From the NCBI GenBank assembly GCA_035403085.1, contig DAONEM010000014.1, forward strand, positions 1 to 53,198: a stretch of 53,198 bases of DNA. The letters run 5' to 3'. Of this stretch, positions 25,942 through 34,767 are shown piece after piece. Each line of letters starts with the position of its first letter. Positions within the stretch are counted from its first letter, which is position 1. Below the pieces are notes generated by a model. The model was not told the origin of the DNA, made no database searches, and was given only the letters and a program-made list of their open reading frames with translations. This DNA is from JAMOAD01 sp023621955. Lineage in GTDB: Bacteria > Acidobacteriota > Aminicenantia > JAMOAD01. Made by a program: the position numbers and the translations under genes.

Positions 25942-28221
25942 GTGAGCCCCCTTCGAAGACTCGACCTCTACGTTCTGAAGGAGGTTCTTCCCTTCTTCGG
26001 ATTGGGGCTCTCCCTCTACACCTTCGCCCTTTTCACGACCCGCCTCTTCGACCTGATGGACTTGCTCATCTACAAGGGGGCCGCCCTGGGAGTGGTGATC
26101 AACCTCCTCTCCTATATGCTTCCGGAGATCCTCTCCCTCGCCATTCCCATGTCTCTCCTGCTCGGGGTGCTTCTGGGGATGAACAGGCTCTCCATGGATT
26201 CGGAGTACCTTGCCCTCCGCTCCCTGGGCATCAGCCTGGGAAGGCTTCTTCGACCAGTTCTCATCCTGGCCGCCCTCCTCTTCTGTTGTAACATCTACCT
26301 GACCTTCTCCGTGGTTCCACGGGCCAACTACTCCTTCACGACGAAGTACCTGGAGATCGCCTTCGTCAGCACGGAGAAGGAGATGGCCCCCCGAACCTTC
26401 CACACGACCCTTCCCTCCCTGACCCTCTACTTTCAAGATCGAACGGAGGACCAGAAGTGGAACCGTCTCTTCCTCTACGACACGGCAGAGGCGAAGAAGA
26501 ACCGCCTTCTCCTGGCCGAGAGGGCCGATTACTACCTCAACAAGGAAGAGAAACAGGCCTACCTCCGTCTCTACAACGGGATGCTCCACCTCTACGACCT
26601 CGACGATCCCTCCCGCTACTCCACCTACCAGTTTTCCTACCTCATCCAGCCTCTTCCCACGGACCTGATCTTCCCCCAGGCGGTGATGCAGAAGAGGCGC
26701 TCCCAACAGGGGATGGACGAGCTGACCCGTAACCTCACCAACAAGGCCTACCGGCAGAACAGACGGGCCCTCCTCTGCGAATGGAACCGGAGGTTGAGCC
26801 TCCCCTTCGCCAACTTCGTCTTTGCCCTTCTCGGGCTCGGACTCGGTTTGGCCGTCCGTAAAGGCGGTTTTTCCCTGAGCCTGGTGGTCGTCATCGTCTA
26901 CTACACCCTCTTCTCCTGGGGCGAAAACTTCGCCCTCGACGGCTACCTCTCCCCATGGTTCGGCCTATGGGCCTCCAACGTCCTCTTCTTCGCCATCGGT
27001 CTCACCATCATCATCAGAGGGCATAAGATCTCCGGTTCCGGAAGGGGAGAGGGTCTGAAGAGAGGGGAGAAGAAAGAACGTTCCTCCTTCCAAGAGCCCC
27101 GGAAGGTACTGAAGCTAAGGCTTCCGGAGGTCCGTTTCCGCTTCCCCAACATTCTCGACCGCTACCTCATCCGACTTTTTCTCAAGGTTTTTCTCCTGGT
27201 CTTTCTCTCCCTTCTGACCATCTTTCTCATCGTCACCTTCTTCGAGCTGATCGATGACATCCTGGAGAACCAGAAACCCGTCTCCCTTCTCCTCAAATAC
27301 CTCTGGTACTACTTCCCCCAGATCTTCTTCTACATCCTTCCGGTCTCGGGTCTCACGACAACCTTGGTCACCCTCGGCTTCCTCTCCAAGAGCAACGAAG
27401 TCACAGCCTTGAAGGCCCTGGGGATGAACCTGCACCGCTTCACCTTCACACTCCTCCTCCTGGGTGTTCTTATCTCGGGGGTCTCCTTCGGCCTCCAGGA
27501 GAGAGTTCTCCCCCAATCCAACATCAAGGCCACAGAGCTTCGCAACCGCATCCTTGACAACCGTCCACCCTCACACTTCCCCCTTCAACATTGGTTATCC
27601 GGCCAAGAGGATCTCTTCTACCGATTCACCTTCTTCGACGAGGAGAAGAGCCTCTTCAAGGACCTGCAACTCTTCTTCCTCTCCCCGGCTGGGAACTCCC
27701 TGAAGCGTCGAATCCAAGCGAAAGAGGCGGTCTACAAAGAGGGGACCATTCTTTTGAAAGATGGATGGGAGGTCCTCTTCGACGAGGGGAGCTTCCGCCT
27801 CTTCCGTTCCTTCAAGACCCTCTCCCTCTCCGTTTCCGAGACCCAAGGGTTCTTCTCTACCGCCCCCCCTGACCCGGAGAGCATGAACCTCTTTCAGTTG
27901 AGGAGCTACATCTCCTTCCTTGAGAAAAACCGTCTCCAGAGCCGAACCTACAAGGTCGAGGCCGCCTTCAAGGTCGCCTTTCCCCTGGTCAACTTCATCA
28001 TGATTCTCTTCGGCATCCCCTTCGCCCTCAAGGTCGGAAGGAGTGGCACTCTTGGCGGCATAGGCTTTTCCATCCTCCTCTCCCTCGTCTACTGGCTCAT
28101 GGTCGGCGCCTTCCGCTCCCTTGGAAACGCGGGGGTTCTCTCCCCCTTCATCGCCGCCATGGGGGCGAACATCCTCTTTCTCTCCCTCGCCCTCTTCCTC
28201 TTCTCCAGGGTGAAACGGTGA
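25942..28221 (+). CDS. Fused LptF-LptG lipopolysaccharide export permease
   Basis: LptF and LptG are normally separate inner-membrane permeases of the LptB2FG extractor that passes LPS to LptC/LptA. Here one 759-aa ORF contains two complete YjgP/YjgQ-type halves. The first (about 1-360) opens RLDLYVLKEVLPFFGLGL; the second (about 403-759) opens ILDRYLIRLFLKVFLLVF. A basic linker (about 361-402) joins them. Each half has N- and C-terminal membrane bundles around a periplasmic beta-jellyroll-like region. Start is GTG 25942 with little ribosome site. LptB is not in the window. Confidence 0.88.
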   Translation: MSPLRRLDLYVLKEVLPFFGLGLSLYTFALFTTRLFDLMDLLIYKGAALGVVINLLSYMLPEILSLAIPMSLLLGVLLGMNRLSMDSEYLALRSLGISLGRLLRPVLILAALLFCCNIYLTFSVVPRANYSFTTKYLEIAFVSTEKEMAPRTFHTTLPSLTLYFQDRTEDQKWNRLFLYDTAEAKKNRLLLAERADYYLNKEEKQAYLRLYNGMLHLYDLDDPSRYSTYQFSYLIQPLPTDLIFPQAVMQKRRSQQGMDELTRNLTNKAYRQNRRALLCEWNRRLSLPFANFVFALLGLGLGLAVRKGGFSLSLVVVIVYYTLFSWGENFALDGYLSPWFGLWASNVLFFAIGLTIIIRGHKISGSGRGEGLKRGEKKERSSFQEPRKVLKLRLPEVRFRFPNILDRYLIRLFLKVFLLVFLSLLTIFLIVTFFELIDDILENQKPVSLLLKYLWYYFPQIFFYILPVSGLTTTLVTLGFLSKSNEVTALKALGMNLHRFTFTLLLLGVLISGVSFGLQERVLPQSNIKATELRNRILDNRPPSHFPLQHWLSGQEDLFYRFTFFDEEKSLFKDLQLFFLSPAGNSLKRRIQAKEAVYKEGTILLKDGWEVLFDEGSFRLFRSFKTLSLSVSETQGFFSTAPPDPESMNLFQLRSYISFLEKNRLQSRTYKVEAAFKVAFPLVNFIMILFGIPFALKVGRSGTLGGIGFSILLSLVYWLMVGAFRSLGNAGVLSPFIAAMGANILFLSLALFLFSRVKR

Positions 28222-29897
28222 AGACCTCCTCCTCCGAGGCTTTCAACAGTCTCTTCTCCATGGGAGAGGCGGCTTTCAGCAAGACGGCCTTCTTGGACCA
28301 GCTTCTGAAGACGGTTCAGCTGCTCTTCCACGCCTCCGGAGCGGCCATTTACCTGAGCGAAGAGGGAGCGGCCCCTTTCCGCCTCTTCCGCCGTCGCGGT
28401 TTCAGGGACTTTCCCCAGGAGCTTGATCTCCAAGGCGGAGAGTGCTCCCTCCGGGAGAGTCTTCGAGGAAAGAGTTGCACCTCCCGCGGCTCGGGAGAGA
28501 CCGCCTCTCCGATCCTCCTGACGGTCCCCCTGGTTCTCCGGCAAGAGGTGAAGGGCTTTCTCTCCCTCGCCTTGAAGGAGAAGGGACGACGGCTCTGGGA
28601 TGAAGAGTTTGGGCGGAGCCTGGGAAGCCTGGTGGCGGTCTTCATGGAAAACTACGACCTCTACGAGCAGTCCCGGCAAGAGAGTCAGGTGATCCGCTCT
28701 CTCTACAGAAGCAACCTTCAATTCGCCCTCTCCCTGGACCTCAAAGAGACCCTGGAGAAGATCATCGATTCCCTGCGGGAGATTGTTCCCTGTGAAGCGG
28801 TGGCTATCTACCTCCTGGACACCCAGACCAACCAGCTTTCGGCCCTCTCCTACCGCGGCTTTACAAAGAAACACTACGAAAAGCTCAAGCTGAGGCTCGG
28901 CCACGGTTTGGTCGGCCACGTCGCCGAGACGAAGAAGCCCTTCCTTAGCGGGGATGTCAAAAACGACCCCCACTACGTAGAGGCCCGCAAGCAGACCCGT
29001 TCGGAGGTCGTGATCCCTCTCCTCTCCGGGGGAAAACTCATAGGGGCCCTCAACCTGGAGAGCAACCGGAAGGACGCCTTCTCCCAGAAACAGATCATGG
29101 TCCTTCAGATCTTCTCCTCCTTGGCCGCCATCGCCCTCGAACGTAGCCGACTCCACGACTCGATTCTCGAGAAACAGAAAATCGAGAGGGATTTGGTTAT
29201 CGCCCGGGAGATTCAGAAGCTTCTCCTCCCCGACCGCTCCCCCAAACAGGAGGGTTTTGAAATCTGGGGCCGTTCGATAAGCGCCGAGAGGGTTGGAGGC
29301 GATTTCTACGATTTCCTCTCCTCCCCGGAGGGGGCGACGACCTTCGTGATCGCCGATGTCATGGGCAAGGGGATCCCCGCGGCCATGATCGTCTCCCTCC
29401 TGAAGAGCGCCTTTCTCCTGACCTTCCGCCAATCCGGTTCCCTGATGGAGAAGGTGGCCTCGATCAACAGTTTCCTGACCGAGAACGCCAAGGTTCCCCA
29501 GTACATCTCCTGCATCTTCGGCTCCGTCGATGAGAGGGAGCTCACCTACATCAACTGCGGTCACCCCTACCCCCTCCTTCTGAGGAGGGAGAAGGTCTAC
29601 ACCCTGAGGAAGGGGAACACCCTTCTCGGGCTCTTTCCCGACCAGGAGTTTCAAGAGGTTCGTATCCCCCTTCAACGGGGCGATCAGTTCCTCTTCTACA
29701 CGGACGGCCTTTCGGAAACACGCACCCCCCAAGAGCGAGAGTTGGGAATCGAGGGGGTCCGCCGTCTCCTGAAAAGCCTTCCCCCCCTGTCGCCTTCCAA
29801 GAAGTGGAACTACCTGTTGACACAGACAGAGGCCTTTGCCGCCGGCGCGCCACGTACCGATGACCTGACTGTAATCTTCATGAAAAAGGAGAAGTAG
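28218..29897 (+). CDS. GAF-GAF-PP2C (RsbU/SpoIIE-type) protein phosphatase
   Basis: The 559-aa cytoplasmic protein has two GAF-type sensor domains (about 20-150 and 175-315) and a SpoIIE/PPM phosphatase domain (about 345-555). GGDFYDF, VIADVMGKGIPAAMIVSLL and FYTDGLSE supply the metal-binding aspartates. Members dephosphorylate anti-sigma-factor antagonists; no such partner is encoded nearby. GTG 28218 overlaps the lptFG stop (GTGA), implying coupling. Confidence 0.92.
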   Translation: MKTSSSEAFNSLFSMGEAAFSKTAFLDQLLKTVQLLFHASGAAIYLSEEGAAPFRLFRRRGFRDFPQELDLQGGECSLRESLRGKSCTSRGSGETASPILLTVPLVLRQEVKGFLSLALKEKGRRLWDEEFGRSLGSLVAVFMENYDLYEQSRQESQVIRSLYRSNLQFALSLDLKETLEKIIDSLREIVPCEAVAIYLLDTQTNQLSALSYRGFTKKHYEKLKLRLGHGLVGHVAETKKPFLSGDVKNDPHYVEARKQTRSEVVIPLLSGGKLIGALNLESNRKDAFSQKQIMVLQIFSSLAAIALERSRLHDSILEKQKIERDLVIAREIQKLLLPDRSPKQEGFEIWGRSISAERVGGDFYDFLSSPEGATTFVIADVMGKGIPAAMIVSLLKSAFLLTFRQSGSLMEKVASINSFLTENAKVPQYISCIFGSVDERELTYINCGHPYPLLLRREKVYTLRKGNTLLGLFPDQEFQEVRIPLQRGDQFLFYTDGLSETRTPQERELGIEGVRRLLKSLPPLSPSKKWNYLLTQTEAFAAGAPRTDDLTVIFMKKEK

Positions 29898-31364
29898 ATG
29901 AAGCCTTTCCGCCTGATTCTTCCCTTTCTTTTTCTCTCTTCCCTCTTGGGAGGAGAGGAGCTTTTCTGGTGGTTCAAGGTTCAAGGAGCCAACCCCTGGC
30001 TGAAGAGCGCCATCCCTTACATCCTCTTTCGGGATTGTCCCCAGAAGGAGCGGTTCCTGCTGGGCTACAACTTCCCTGGAGCCGAAGAATCGGTGAAGCT
30101 TTCCGAAAGGGTCTCTCTGGGCTATATGCTCCAGACGGCACAGGAATCGGGCATGGAGGGGCTGACCACAGGCTCCATGGAACAGAGTACAGAGGGGGGC
30201 GTCACCCTGAAAATCGTTCGTTACGATATCAAGTCCCTCAAGGAGGAGACCAGACTTCTGCGGGCCTCCTCCCTCAAAGAACTGATCACCCAGCTGAGCC
30301 CCTCCTCTCCTCCGGAGACTGAGGAGTTAAATATCATGGGAACGGCTCTCTGCAAGAGCGCCGACGACCGTCTCTCCTTTCTCCGTCAAAGTCTGGAGGG
30401 CATCTCCATCACTCCCAACCTGAAGCGTTTTTACATTGAGGCCCTCCTGGAAGAGGAGGAGTACGACGAGCTGGCCACCTTTCTGGAAACCCCCGTGGGG
30501 CCTGAGGAGATCCGCGCCAAGATCTTCGCCCTCATGGAATTGGGAAACACAGGAGACGCGCTCAAGCTCTTGGGGGAGATCTCCCCGGCGACGCCCATCG
30601 ATCTCTCCAACTCGTCGATCTGCCGCCTCTCCCTCCAGGGACCGACCGACGACGGTGAGGAGCTTCTCCGCAGGGCCTCCCGGGAGAGTCACGACTGGAG
30701 AATCTCCTACAACTTCGCCCTCTACCTTCTGAAGAGGGGGAAACGGGAAGAGGCTCGCAACGCTCTCGTCACATCCCTGCAAGAGGGAGGGTACAACACG
30801 GTTCAGGGAGGGCTTCTCAAGGAGATCACTCAACTCCCGCCGCCCCAACCCTCTTCTGAGGCTCTCTTCCACTTCCCCGCCTCAGAGCTCATGGACAACC
30901 TCCTCAAGGAGTTCTTCTCCCCCCCAGAGACGGGCAAGACCTCTTTCCAAAACCTTCTCAGGGAAGAGCCCGGCAAGGGCGCAGACCGTTACTTCTTGGA
31001 CCTGGGCCTCTCGGAAATCAAGAAAGACCGTAGAGAACTGGCCCTGGGGTACCTCCGCCGCGGCCTCGTCTCCCTTCCCTTTCACGACTCCCTGCACGGT
31101 TACATCGCTTACCTCCTCTTCCTGACCGGGAAGAACCAAGAGGCTCTCAGATCGATCGAGACGGCCCTTTTCCTCAAACCCTCCTTCTCCTATAACCTTC
31201 TCCGGCTGGGGATTCTCAAGAAACTAGGCCTGAAGGAAGAGGCCGCGCACCTGGCCGACTACCTCCGCCAGTTCTCCCCCTACGCTTCAAGCGTACAAGA
31301 GGTTGAGCAGACAGGGATCTTCCCGCCCGGTGAGCTTGAGAAAGAGCCTTACCTCATGCGTTGA
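29898..31364 (+). CDS. Secreted TPR-like repeat protein
   Basis: The 488-aa protein has an N-terminal signal-like segment (FRLILPFLFLSSLLGGEE, about 4-20) and is otherwise mainly helical. TPR-like pairs appear in the C-terminal half (RRELALGYLRRGLVSLPFHD, then NQEALRSIETALFLKPSF). No catalytic motif is seen. It starts directly after the phosphatase stop and ends 40 bases before the M16 peptidase. It may be a periplasmic scaffold; the function is unknown. Confidence 0.65.
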   Translation: MKPFRLILPFLFLSSLLGGEELFWWFKVQGANPWLKSAIPYILFRDCPQKERFLLGYNFPGAEESVKLSERVSLGYMLQTAQESGMEGLTTGSMEQSTEGGVTLKIVRYDIKSLKEETRLLRASSLKELITQLSPSSPPETEELNIMGTALCKSADDRLSFLRQSLEGISITPNLKRFYIEALLEEEEYDELATFLETPVGPEEIRAKIFALMELGNTGDALKLLGEISPATPIDLSNSSICRLSLQGPTDDGEELLRRASRESHDWRISYNFALYLLKRGKREEARNALVTSLQEGGYNTVQGGLLKEITQLPPPQPSSEALFHFPASELMDNLLKEFFSPPETGKTSFQNLLREEPGKGADRYFLDLGLSEIKKDRRELALGYLRRGLVSLPFHDSLHGYIAYLLFLTGKNQEALRSIETALFLKPSFSYNLLRLGILKKLGLKEEAAHLADYLRQFSPYASSVQEVEQTGIFPPGELEKEPYLMR

Positions 31365-31390
31365 CCTCTCTGGCCGCCACCGCGGTGGTG

Positions 31391-31399
31391 TGGTAGAAT
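31391..31399 (+). promoter_or_regulatory. Extended -10 element of the M16 peptidase gene
   Basis: TGG-TAGAAT fits an extended -10, ending 5 bases before ATG 31405. A 12-bp palindrome CCACCGCGGTGG (31377-31388) lies just upstream, where the spacer would be. There is no good -35. Confidence 0.4.
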
Positions 31400-31404
31400 C
31401 GTCC

Positions 31405-32679
31405 ATGAGTTACTCCAAAGAGATCTTTCCCAACGGCTTCACCCTCCTGGCCGAGACAAAGCGGGGTTACCCAGTGGCCTCCATGGGCTTCTGGCTCAAG
31501 AGCGGCTCCAACCGGGAGAGCACCGAAAACCAAGGGGTCTCCCACCTGATCGAGCATATGCTCTTCAAGGGAACCTCACGGTGGAGTCAGAAGGAGATCG
31601 CCCTGAAGATCGAAAGACTCGGAGGCTCCCTCGACGCCTACACCGCCAAGGACCACTGCGCCTATTACCAGAGCCTCCTGAACAACCGTCTCGAAGAGGG
31701 GTACGATCTCCTGGAAGAGCTTGTCTTCCGCCCCTCCTTCCCGGAAGAGGAGTTCGAATCCGAAAAGAGGGTCGTGGTCGAGGAGATCCGGGAGTACCTG
31801 GACAACCCGATGGACCTGCTTTCCAACGAATTTCACTCCTTCTTCTACCCCAACAGCCCTCTGGGCCTTCCCATCGCCGGAACGGAGGAGCGGGTCCTGA
31901 GCTTCGACAGGAACGCGGTACTGGACACCTACCGCCGCATCTACACGCCTGCCAACCTTGTCATGACCCTCTGCGGAGACGTCGATCTGGCGAAGTTCCG
32001 CCGTTTTCTCCTGGAGAAGATGGAGAGTTGGCCGGCCCCCAGGCTTCTTCCCCCTCCCTTGAGGCCCCCAAGGCCTGCCAGAGGCTTTCTCTTCCTCCCG
32101 GAGAAGCGAGGACAGCGTTGGTCTCAGAGCTACGTTCACCTGGCCTGGCCACTGCCCGCCTTTCAGGAGAGACGACGCTACCGCCTCTCCATTCTCTCCC
32201 ACATCGTCGGAGGGGGTTTCAGCTCCCGCCTCTTCCAAAGACTCCGTGAAGAGATGGGTTTGGCCTACTCGCTCTCCTCTTTTCTCGGTAGCTACAACCG
32301 TTACGGTTTCTTCGGAATCTTCGCCGCCCTCAACCCAACGAACCTTTTCCCCTTCTGCAAGGCCCTCAAGGAGGAGCTCAACAGACTCTGCCAGGAGGGG
32401 CTCCAGGACGAAGAGGTCGAGACGGCGAGGCTCAACTACGAGAGCGCCGTTATTCTGGGCATGGAGGGAACCTCCTCCCGTATGAAGGTTCTCTTTCACA
32501 ACGACTTTCTTCTGGGGCACTACAGGAGTCCCAAGCAAACCCTGAACACCATCCGCTCCATCACCAGGGAAGAGCTGGAAACGGAGATGCGCCACCTGCT
32601 CAAACCCGAAAAGATGGCCTTCGCCCTCCTGGGGCGGAAGACAAGAGAGAATAAAATCAAGGAGCTGTGGAATGATTAA
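31405..32679 (+). CDS. M16 family zinc metallopeptidase (processing-protease type)
   Basis: The 424-aa protein has the inverted zinc motif HLIEH (family HxxEH), with a downstream Glu in ESEKRVVVEEIREY. It also has the late GGGFSSRLFQRLREEMGLAYS that forms the second half-domain. It resembles PqqL/processing-peptidase-like bacterial M16 enzymes. There is no signal peptide, so it is likely cytoplasmic. The frame extends up to 31303, but ATG 31405 aligns with the family N-terminus. It overlaps purB by 8 bases. Confidence 0.93.
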   Translation: MSYSKEIFPNGFTLLAETKRGYPVASMGFWLKSGSNRESTENQGVSHLIEHMLFKGTSRWSQKEIALKIERLGGSLDAYTAKDHCAYYQSLLNNRLEEGYDLLEELVFRPSFPEEEFESEKRVVVEEIREYLDNPMDLLSNEFHSFFYPNSPLGLPIAGTEERVLSFDRNAVLDTYRRIYTPANLVMTLCGDVDLAKFRRFLLEKMESWPAPRLLPPPLRPPRPARGFLFLPEKRGQRWSQSYVHLAWPLPAFQERRRYRLSILSHIVGGGFSSRLFQRLREEMGLAYSLSSFLGSYNRYGFFGIFAALNPTNLFPFCKALKEELNRLCQEGLQDEEVETARLNYESAVILGMEGTSSRMKVLFHNDFLLGHYRSPKQTLNTIRSITREELETEMRHLLKPEKMAFALLGRKTRENKIKELWND

Positions 32680-33991
32680 GAGATACTGCCTGGAAGATAT
32701 GGACAACCTCTGGTCCGAAGAGAACCGGTATAGGACATGGCTGCGGGTTGAGCTGGCCGTCTGCCAGGCTTGGAACAAATTGGGCGTCATCCCCGACGAC
32801 GCCCTGGCCCGAATCCTTTCGAAGGCCGACTTCCGCGTCGATCGGATCGAAAAGATCGAGAGAGAGGTCAAACACGACGTGATCGCCTTCACGACCTCGG
32901 TGGCCGAGTTCATCGGAGATGACTCCCGTTTCTTCCACTATGGGATGACCTCCTACGATGTGGTCGACACAGCCTTCTCCCTCCTTCTCAAGGAGGCTCT
33001 GAACAGGCTGGAGCCGGCCCTCCTCTCCCTGGTTGACGTCCTTCAGGAGAAGGCGGTGCGCTATAAGGATCTACCCCAGATCGGTCGCACCCACGGGGTC
33101 CACGCCGAACCCGTGACCTTTGGACTCAAGTTTCTCATCTGGAAGCAGGAGATGGAGAGAAACCTGGAGAGGCTTCGCAGGGCCCGAGAGACCATCGGCG
33201 TCGGAAGAATCGCGGGGGCCGTTGGAACCTTCGCCCACCTGGATCCACGGGTCGAGGAGTTGGCCCTCCAGAGCCTCGGCCTCCAGGCCTCCCTCTGTTC
33301 CACCCAGGTTCTTCAGAGGGACCGTCATGCCGAAGTGCTCTTCTTCCTTGCCGTGACCGCCTCAACCATGGAGAAGATCGCCCTGGAGGTACGCCATCTC
33401 CAGAGGACAGAGGTTCTGGAAGCGGAGGAGTTTTTCTCTCAAGGTCAGAAAGGCTCCTCGGCGATGCCCCACAAGAGAAACCCGGTTCGTTCGGAGAGAA
33501 TCTGCGGCATGGCCAGGCTGGTGAGGGCCAACCTCCAGGCGGCCTTAGAGAACAACGCTCTCTGGCATGAGAGGGACATCTCCCATAGCTCCGTCGAGAG
33601 GGTCATCTTCCCTGACAGTTTCCTGACCGTTGACTATATGTTGAAAGAGACCAACGATCTTGTCAGAACCCTCATCGTCTACCCGGAGAATCTGCAGAAG
33701 AACCTTGACCTGACCGGGGGACTCTTCTTCTCCCAACGGGTTCTTCTCCTTCTCGCCCAGAAGGGGATCAAGAGGGAAGACGGCTACAAGATCGTTCAGA
33801 GAAACGCCATGATCTGTTGGAGGGAGAAGAGGCCCTTCCTCGACCTTCTCCTCGAAGATCCCCAAATCCGGGAGAAGATCGGCGAAGAGGAGTTGAGAAG
33901 CCTCTTCCAAGTCTCCGGTTTCCTGGGGAGAATCGACTACATCTACGGCCGTTCCTTTCCCAACGGCCTTCCCAGGGTTGACAAAGAGTGA
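32672..33991 (+). CDS. purB: Adenylosuccinate lyase
   Basis: PurB acts twice in purine synthesis (SAICAR and adenylosuccinate cleavage). The 439-aa protein carries the fumarase/ASL signature SSAMPHKRNP (about 262-271), the TSYDVVDT segment and GRTHGVHAEPVTFG. Length is typical of the short, Bacillus/Thermotoga-like form. The -35 of the downstream tRNA-Ala promoter lies inside its last codons. Confidence 0.97.
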   Translation: MIKRYCLEDMDNLWSEENRYRTWLRVELAVCQAWNKLGVIPDDALARILSKADFRVDRIEKIEREVKHDVIAFTTSVAEFIGDDSRFFHYGMTSYDVVDTAFSLLLKEALNRLEPALLSLVDVLQEKAVRYKDLPQIGRTHGVHAEPVTFGLKFLIWKQEMERNLERLRRARETIGVGRIAGAVGTFAHLDPRVEELALQSLGLQASLCSTQVLQRDRHAEVLFFLAVTASTMEKIALEVRHLQRTEVLEAEEFFSQGQKGSSAMPHKRNPVRSERICGMARLVRANLQAALENNALWHERDISHSSVERVIFPDSFLTVDYMLKETNDLVRTLIVYPENLQKNLDLTGGLFFSQRVLLLLAQKGIKREDGYKIVQRNAMICWREKRPFLDLLLEDPQIREKIGEEELRSLFQVSGFLGRIDYIYGRSFPNGLPRVDKE

Positions 33992-34006
33992 AGGATGTCT
34001 TAAAAT
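33978..34006 (+). promoter_or_regulatory. Near-consensus promoter of tRNA-Ala
   Basis: TTGACA (33978-33983), 17 bases and TAAAAT (34001-34006). The expected +1 is near 34013, only about 5 bases before the tRNA. Confidence 0.75.
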
Positions 34007-34017
34007 GGTCATGATTT

Positions 34018-34090
34018 GGGCGGTTAGCTCAGCTGGGAGAGCATAACGTTCGCAACGTTGGGGCCGGGGGTTCGAATCCCCTACCGTCCA
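34018..34090 (+). tRNA. tRNA-Ala(CGC)
   Basis: The 73-nt cloverleaf has acceptor GGGCGGT/ACCGTCC with discriminator A and D stem GCTC/GAGC. The anticodon stem is TAACG/CGTTG with loop TTCGCAA, and the T stem GGGGG/CCCCT with loop TTCGAAT. Anticodon CGC is at 34051-34053. No 3' CCA extends past the discriminator. Confidence 0.95.
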
Positions 34091-34149
34091 TTTCCCCCCT
34101 CTCTCCTTCTCCTATCGGCGTCGAACAACTCCGCTGCGGAAGTGAACAG

Positions 34150-34767
34150 ATGAAGATCCCCACCGGTTCTTGGACACCCTGGGCAATCTACCTCCTTCTC
34201 AAAACCCTCTACAAGAGTTACCGTCTCCAGGTGGAGGGAAGGGAACACCTCGATCAAGCCTTCGAAAAGCCCTCCATTCTCGCCCTCTGGCACGGCAAGA
34301 TGTCCGTCATTATACCCTTCTTCTCGGGTCGGGGCCTGGTCTCCCTGGTCTCCCAATCCGAAGACGGCGAGATGATCTCCCGAACTCTCGATCACTTCGG
34401 CTACGACACCTCGGTTCGGGGCTCCTCCTCCAGGGGAGGGGTGGAGGCCCTCCTCAAGATGGTGAAGAGACTCGAAGGGGGCGGCAGTGTCATCATCACC
34501 CCCGATGGCCCTCGGGGACCGCGCCGTAAGGTCCAGGGCGGTGTCTTACATACGGCCTACCGTTCGGCTTGCCCGGTCTACCCCGTGAGCTTCCGTTGCG
34601 AGAGTCTCTGGACCTTCTCTTCTTGGGACCGTTTCGAACTTCCGAAACCCTTCTCCAAGGTTACGCTGACCGTCGGAGAGCCCCTTCTCTTCACGGAAAA
34701 ACCCTCTGGGCACCTCCTCGAACTTCAGGGCAACCTCCTGGAAGATTCCCTCAACAGGCTCGGATGA
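34150..34767 (+). CDS. DUF374 lysophospholipid acyltransferase-family protein
   Basis: The 205-aa protein matches DUF374: ILALWHGKMSVII near the N-terminus, SQSEDGEMISRTL, VRGSSSRGG and PDGPRGPRRKVQGG. DUF374 includes LpxJ, a Kdo2-lipid A secondary acyltransferase of epsilonproteobacteria, so lipid A acylation is a reasonable guess. It would act at the inner membrane's cytoplasmic face. Its stop overlaps the FecCD permease start (ATGA). Confidence 0.85.
   Translation: MKIPTGSWTPWAIYLLLKTLYKSYRLQVEGREHLDQAFEKPSILALWHGKMSVIIPFFSGRGLVSLVSQSEDGEMISRTLDHFGYDTSVRGSSSRGGVEALLKMVKRLEGGGSVIITPDGPRGPRRKVQGGVLHTAYRSACPVYPVSFRCESLWTFSSWDRFELPKPFSKVTLTVGEPLLFTEKPSGHLLELQGNLLEDSLNRLG

Noticed and set aside
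28089..29984. 631-aa minus-strand frame
   Set aside because: Antisense of the GAF/PP2C phosphatase, which has clear motifs.
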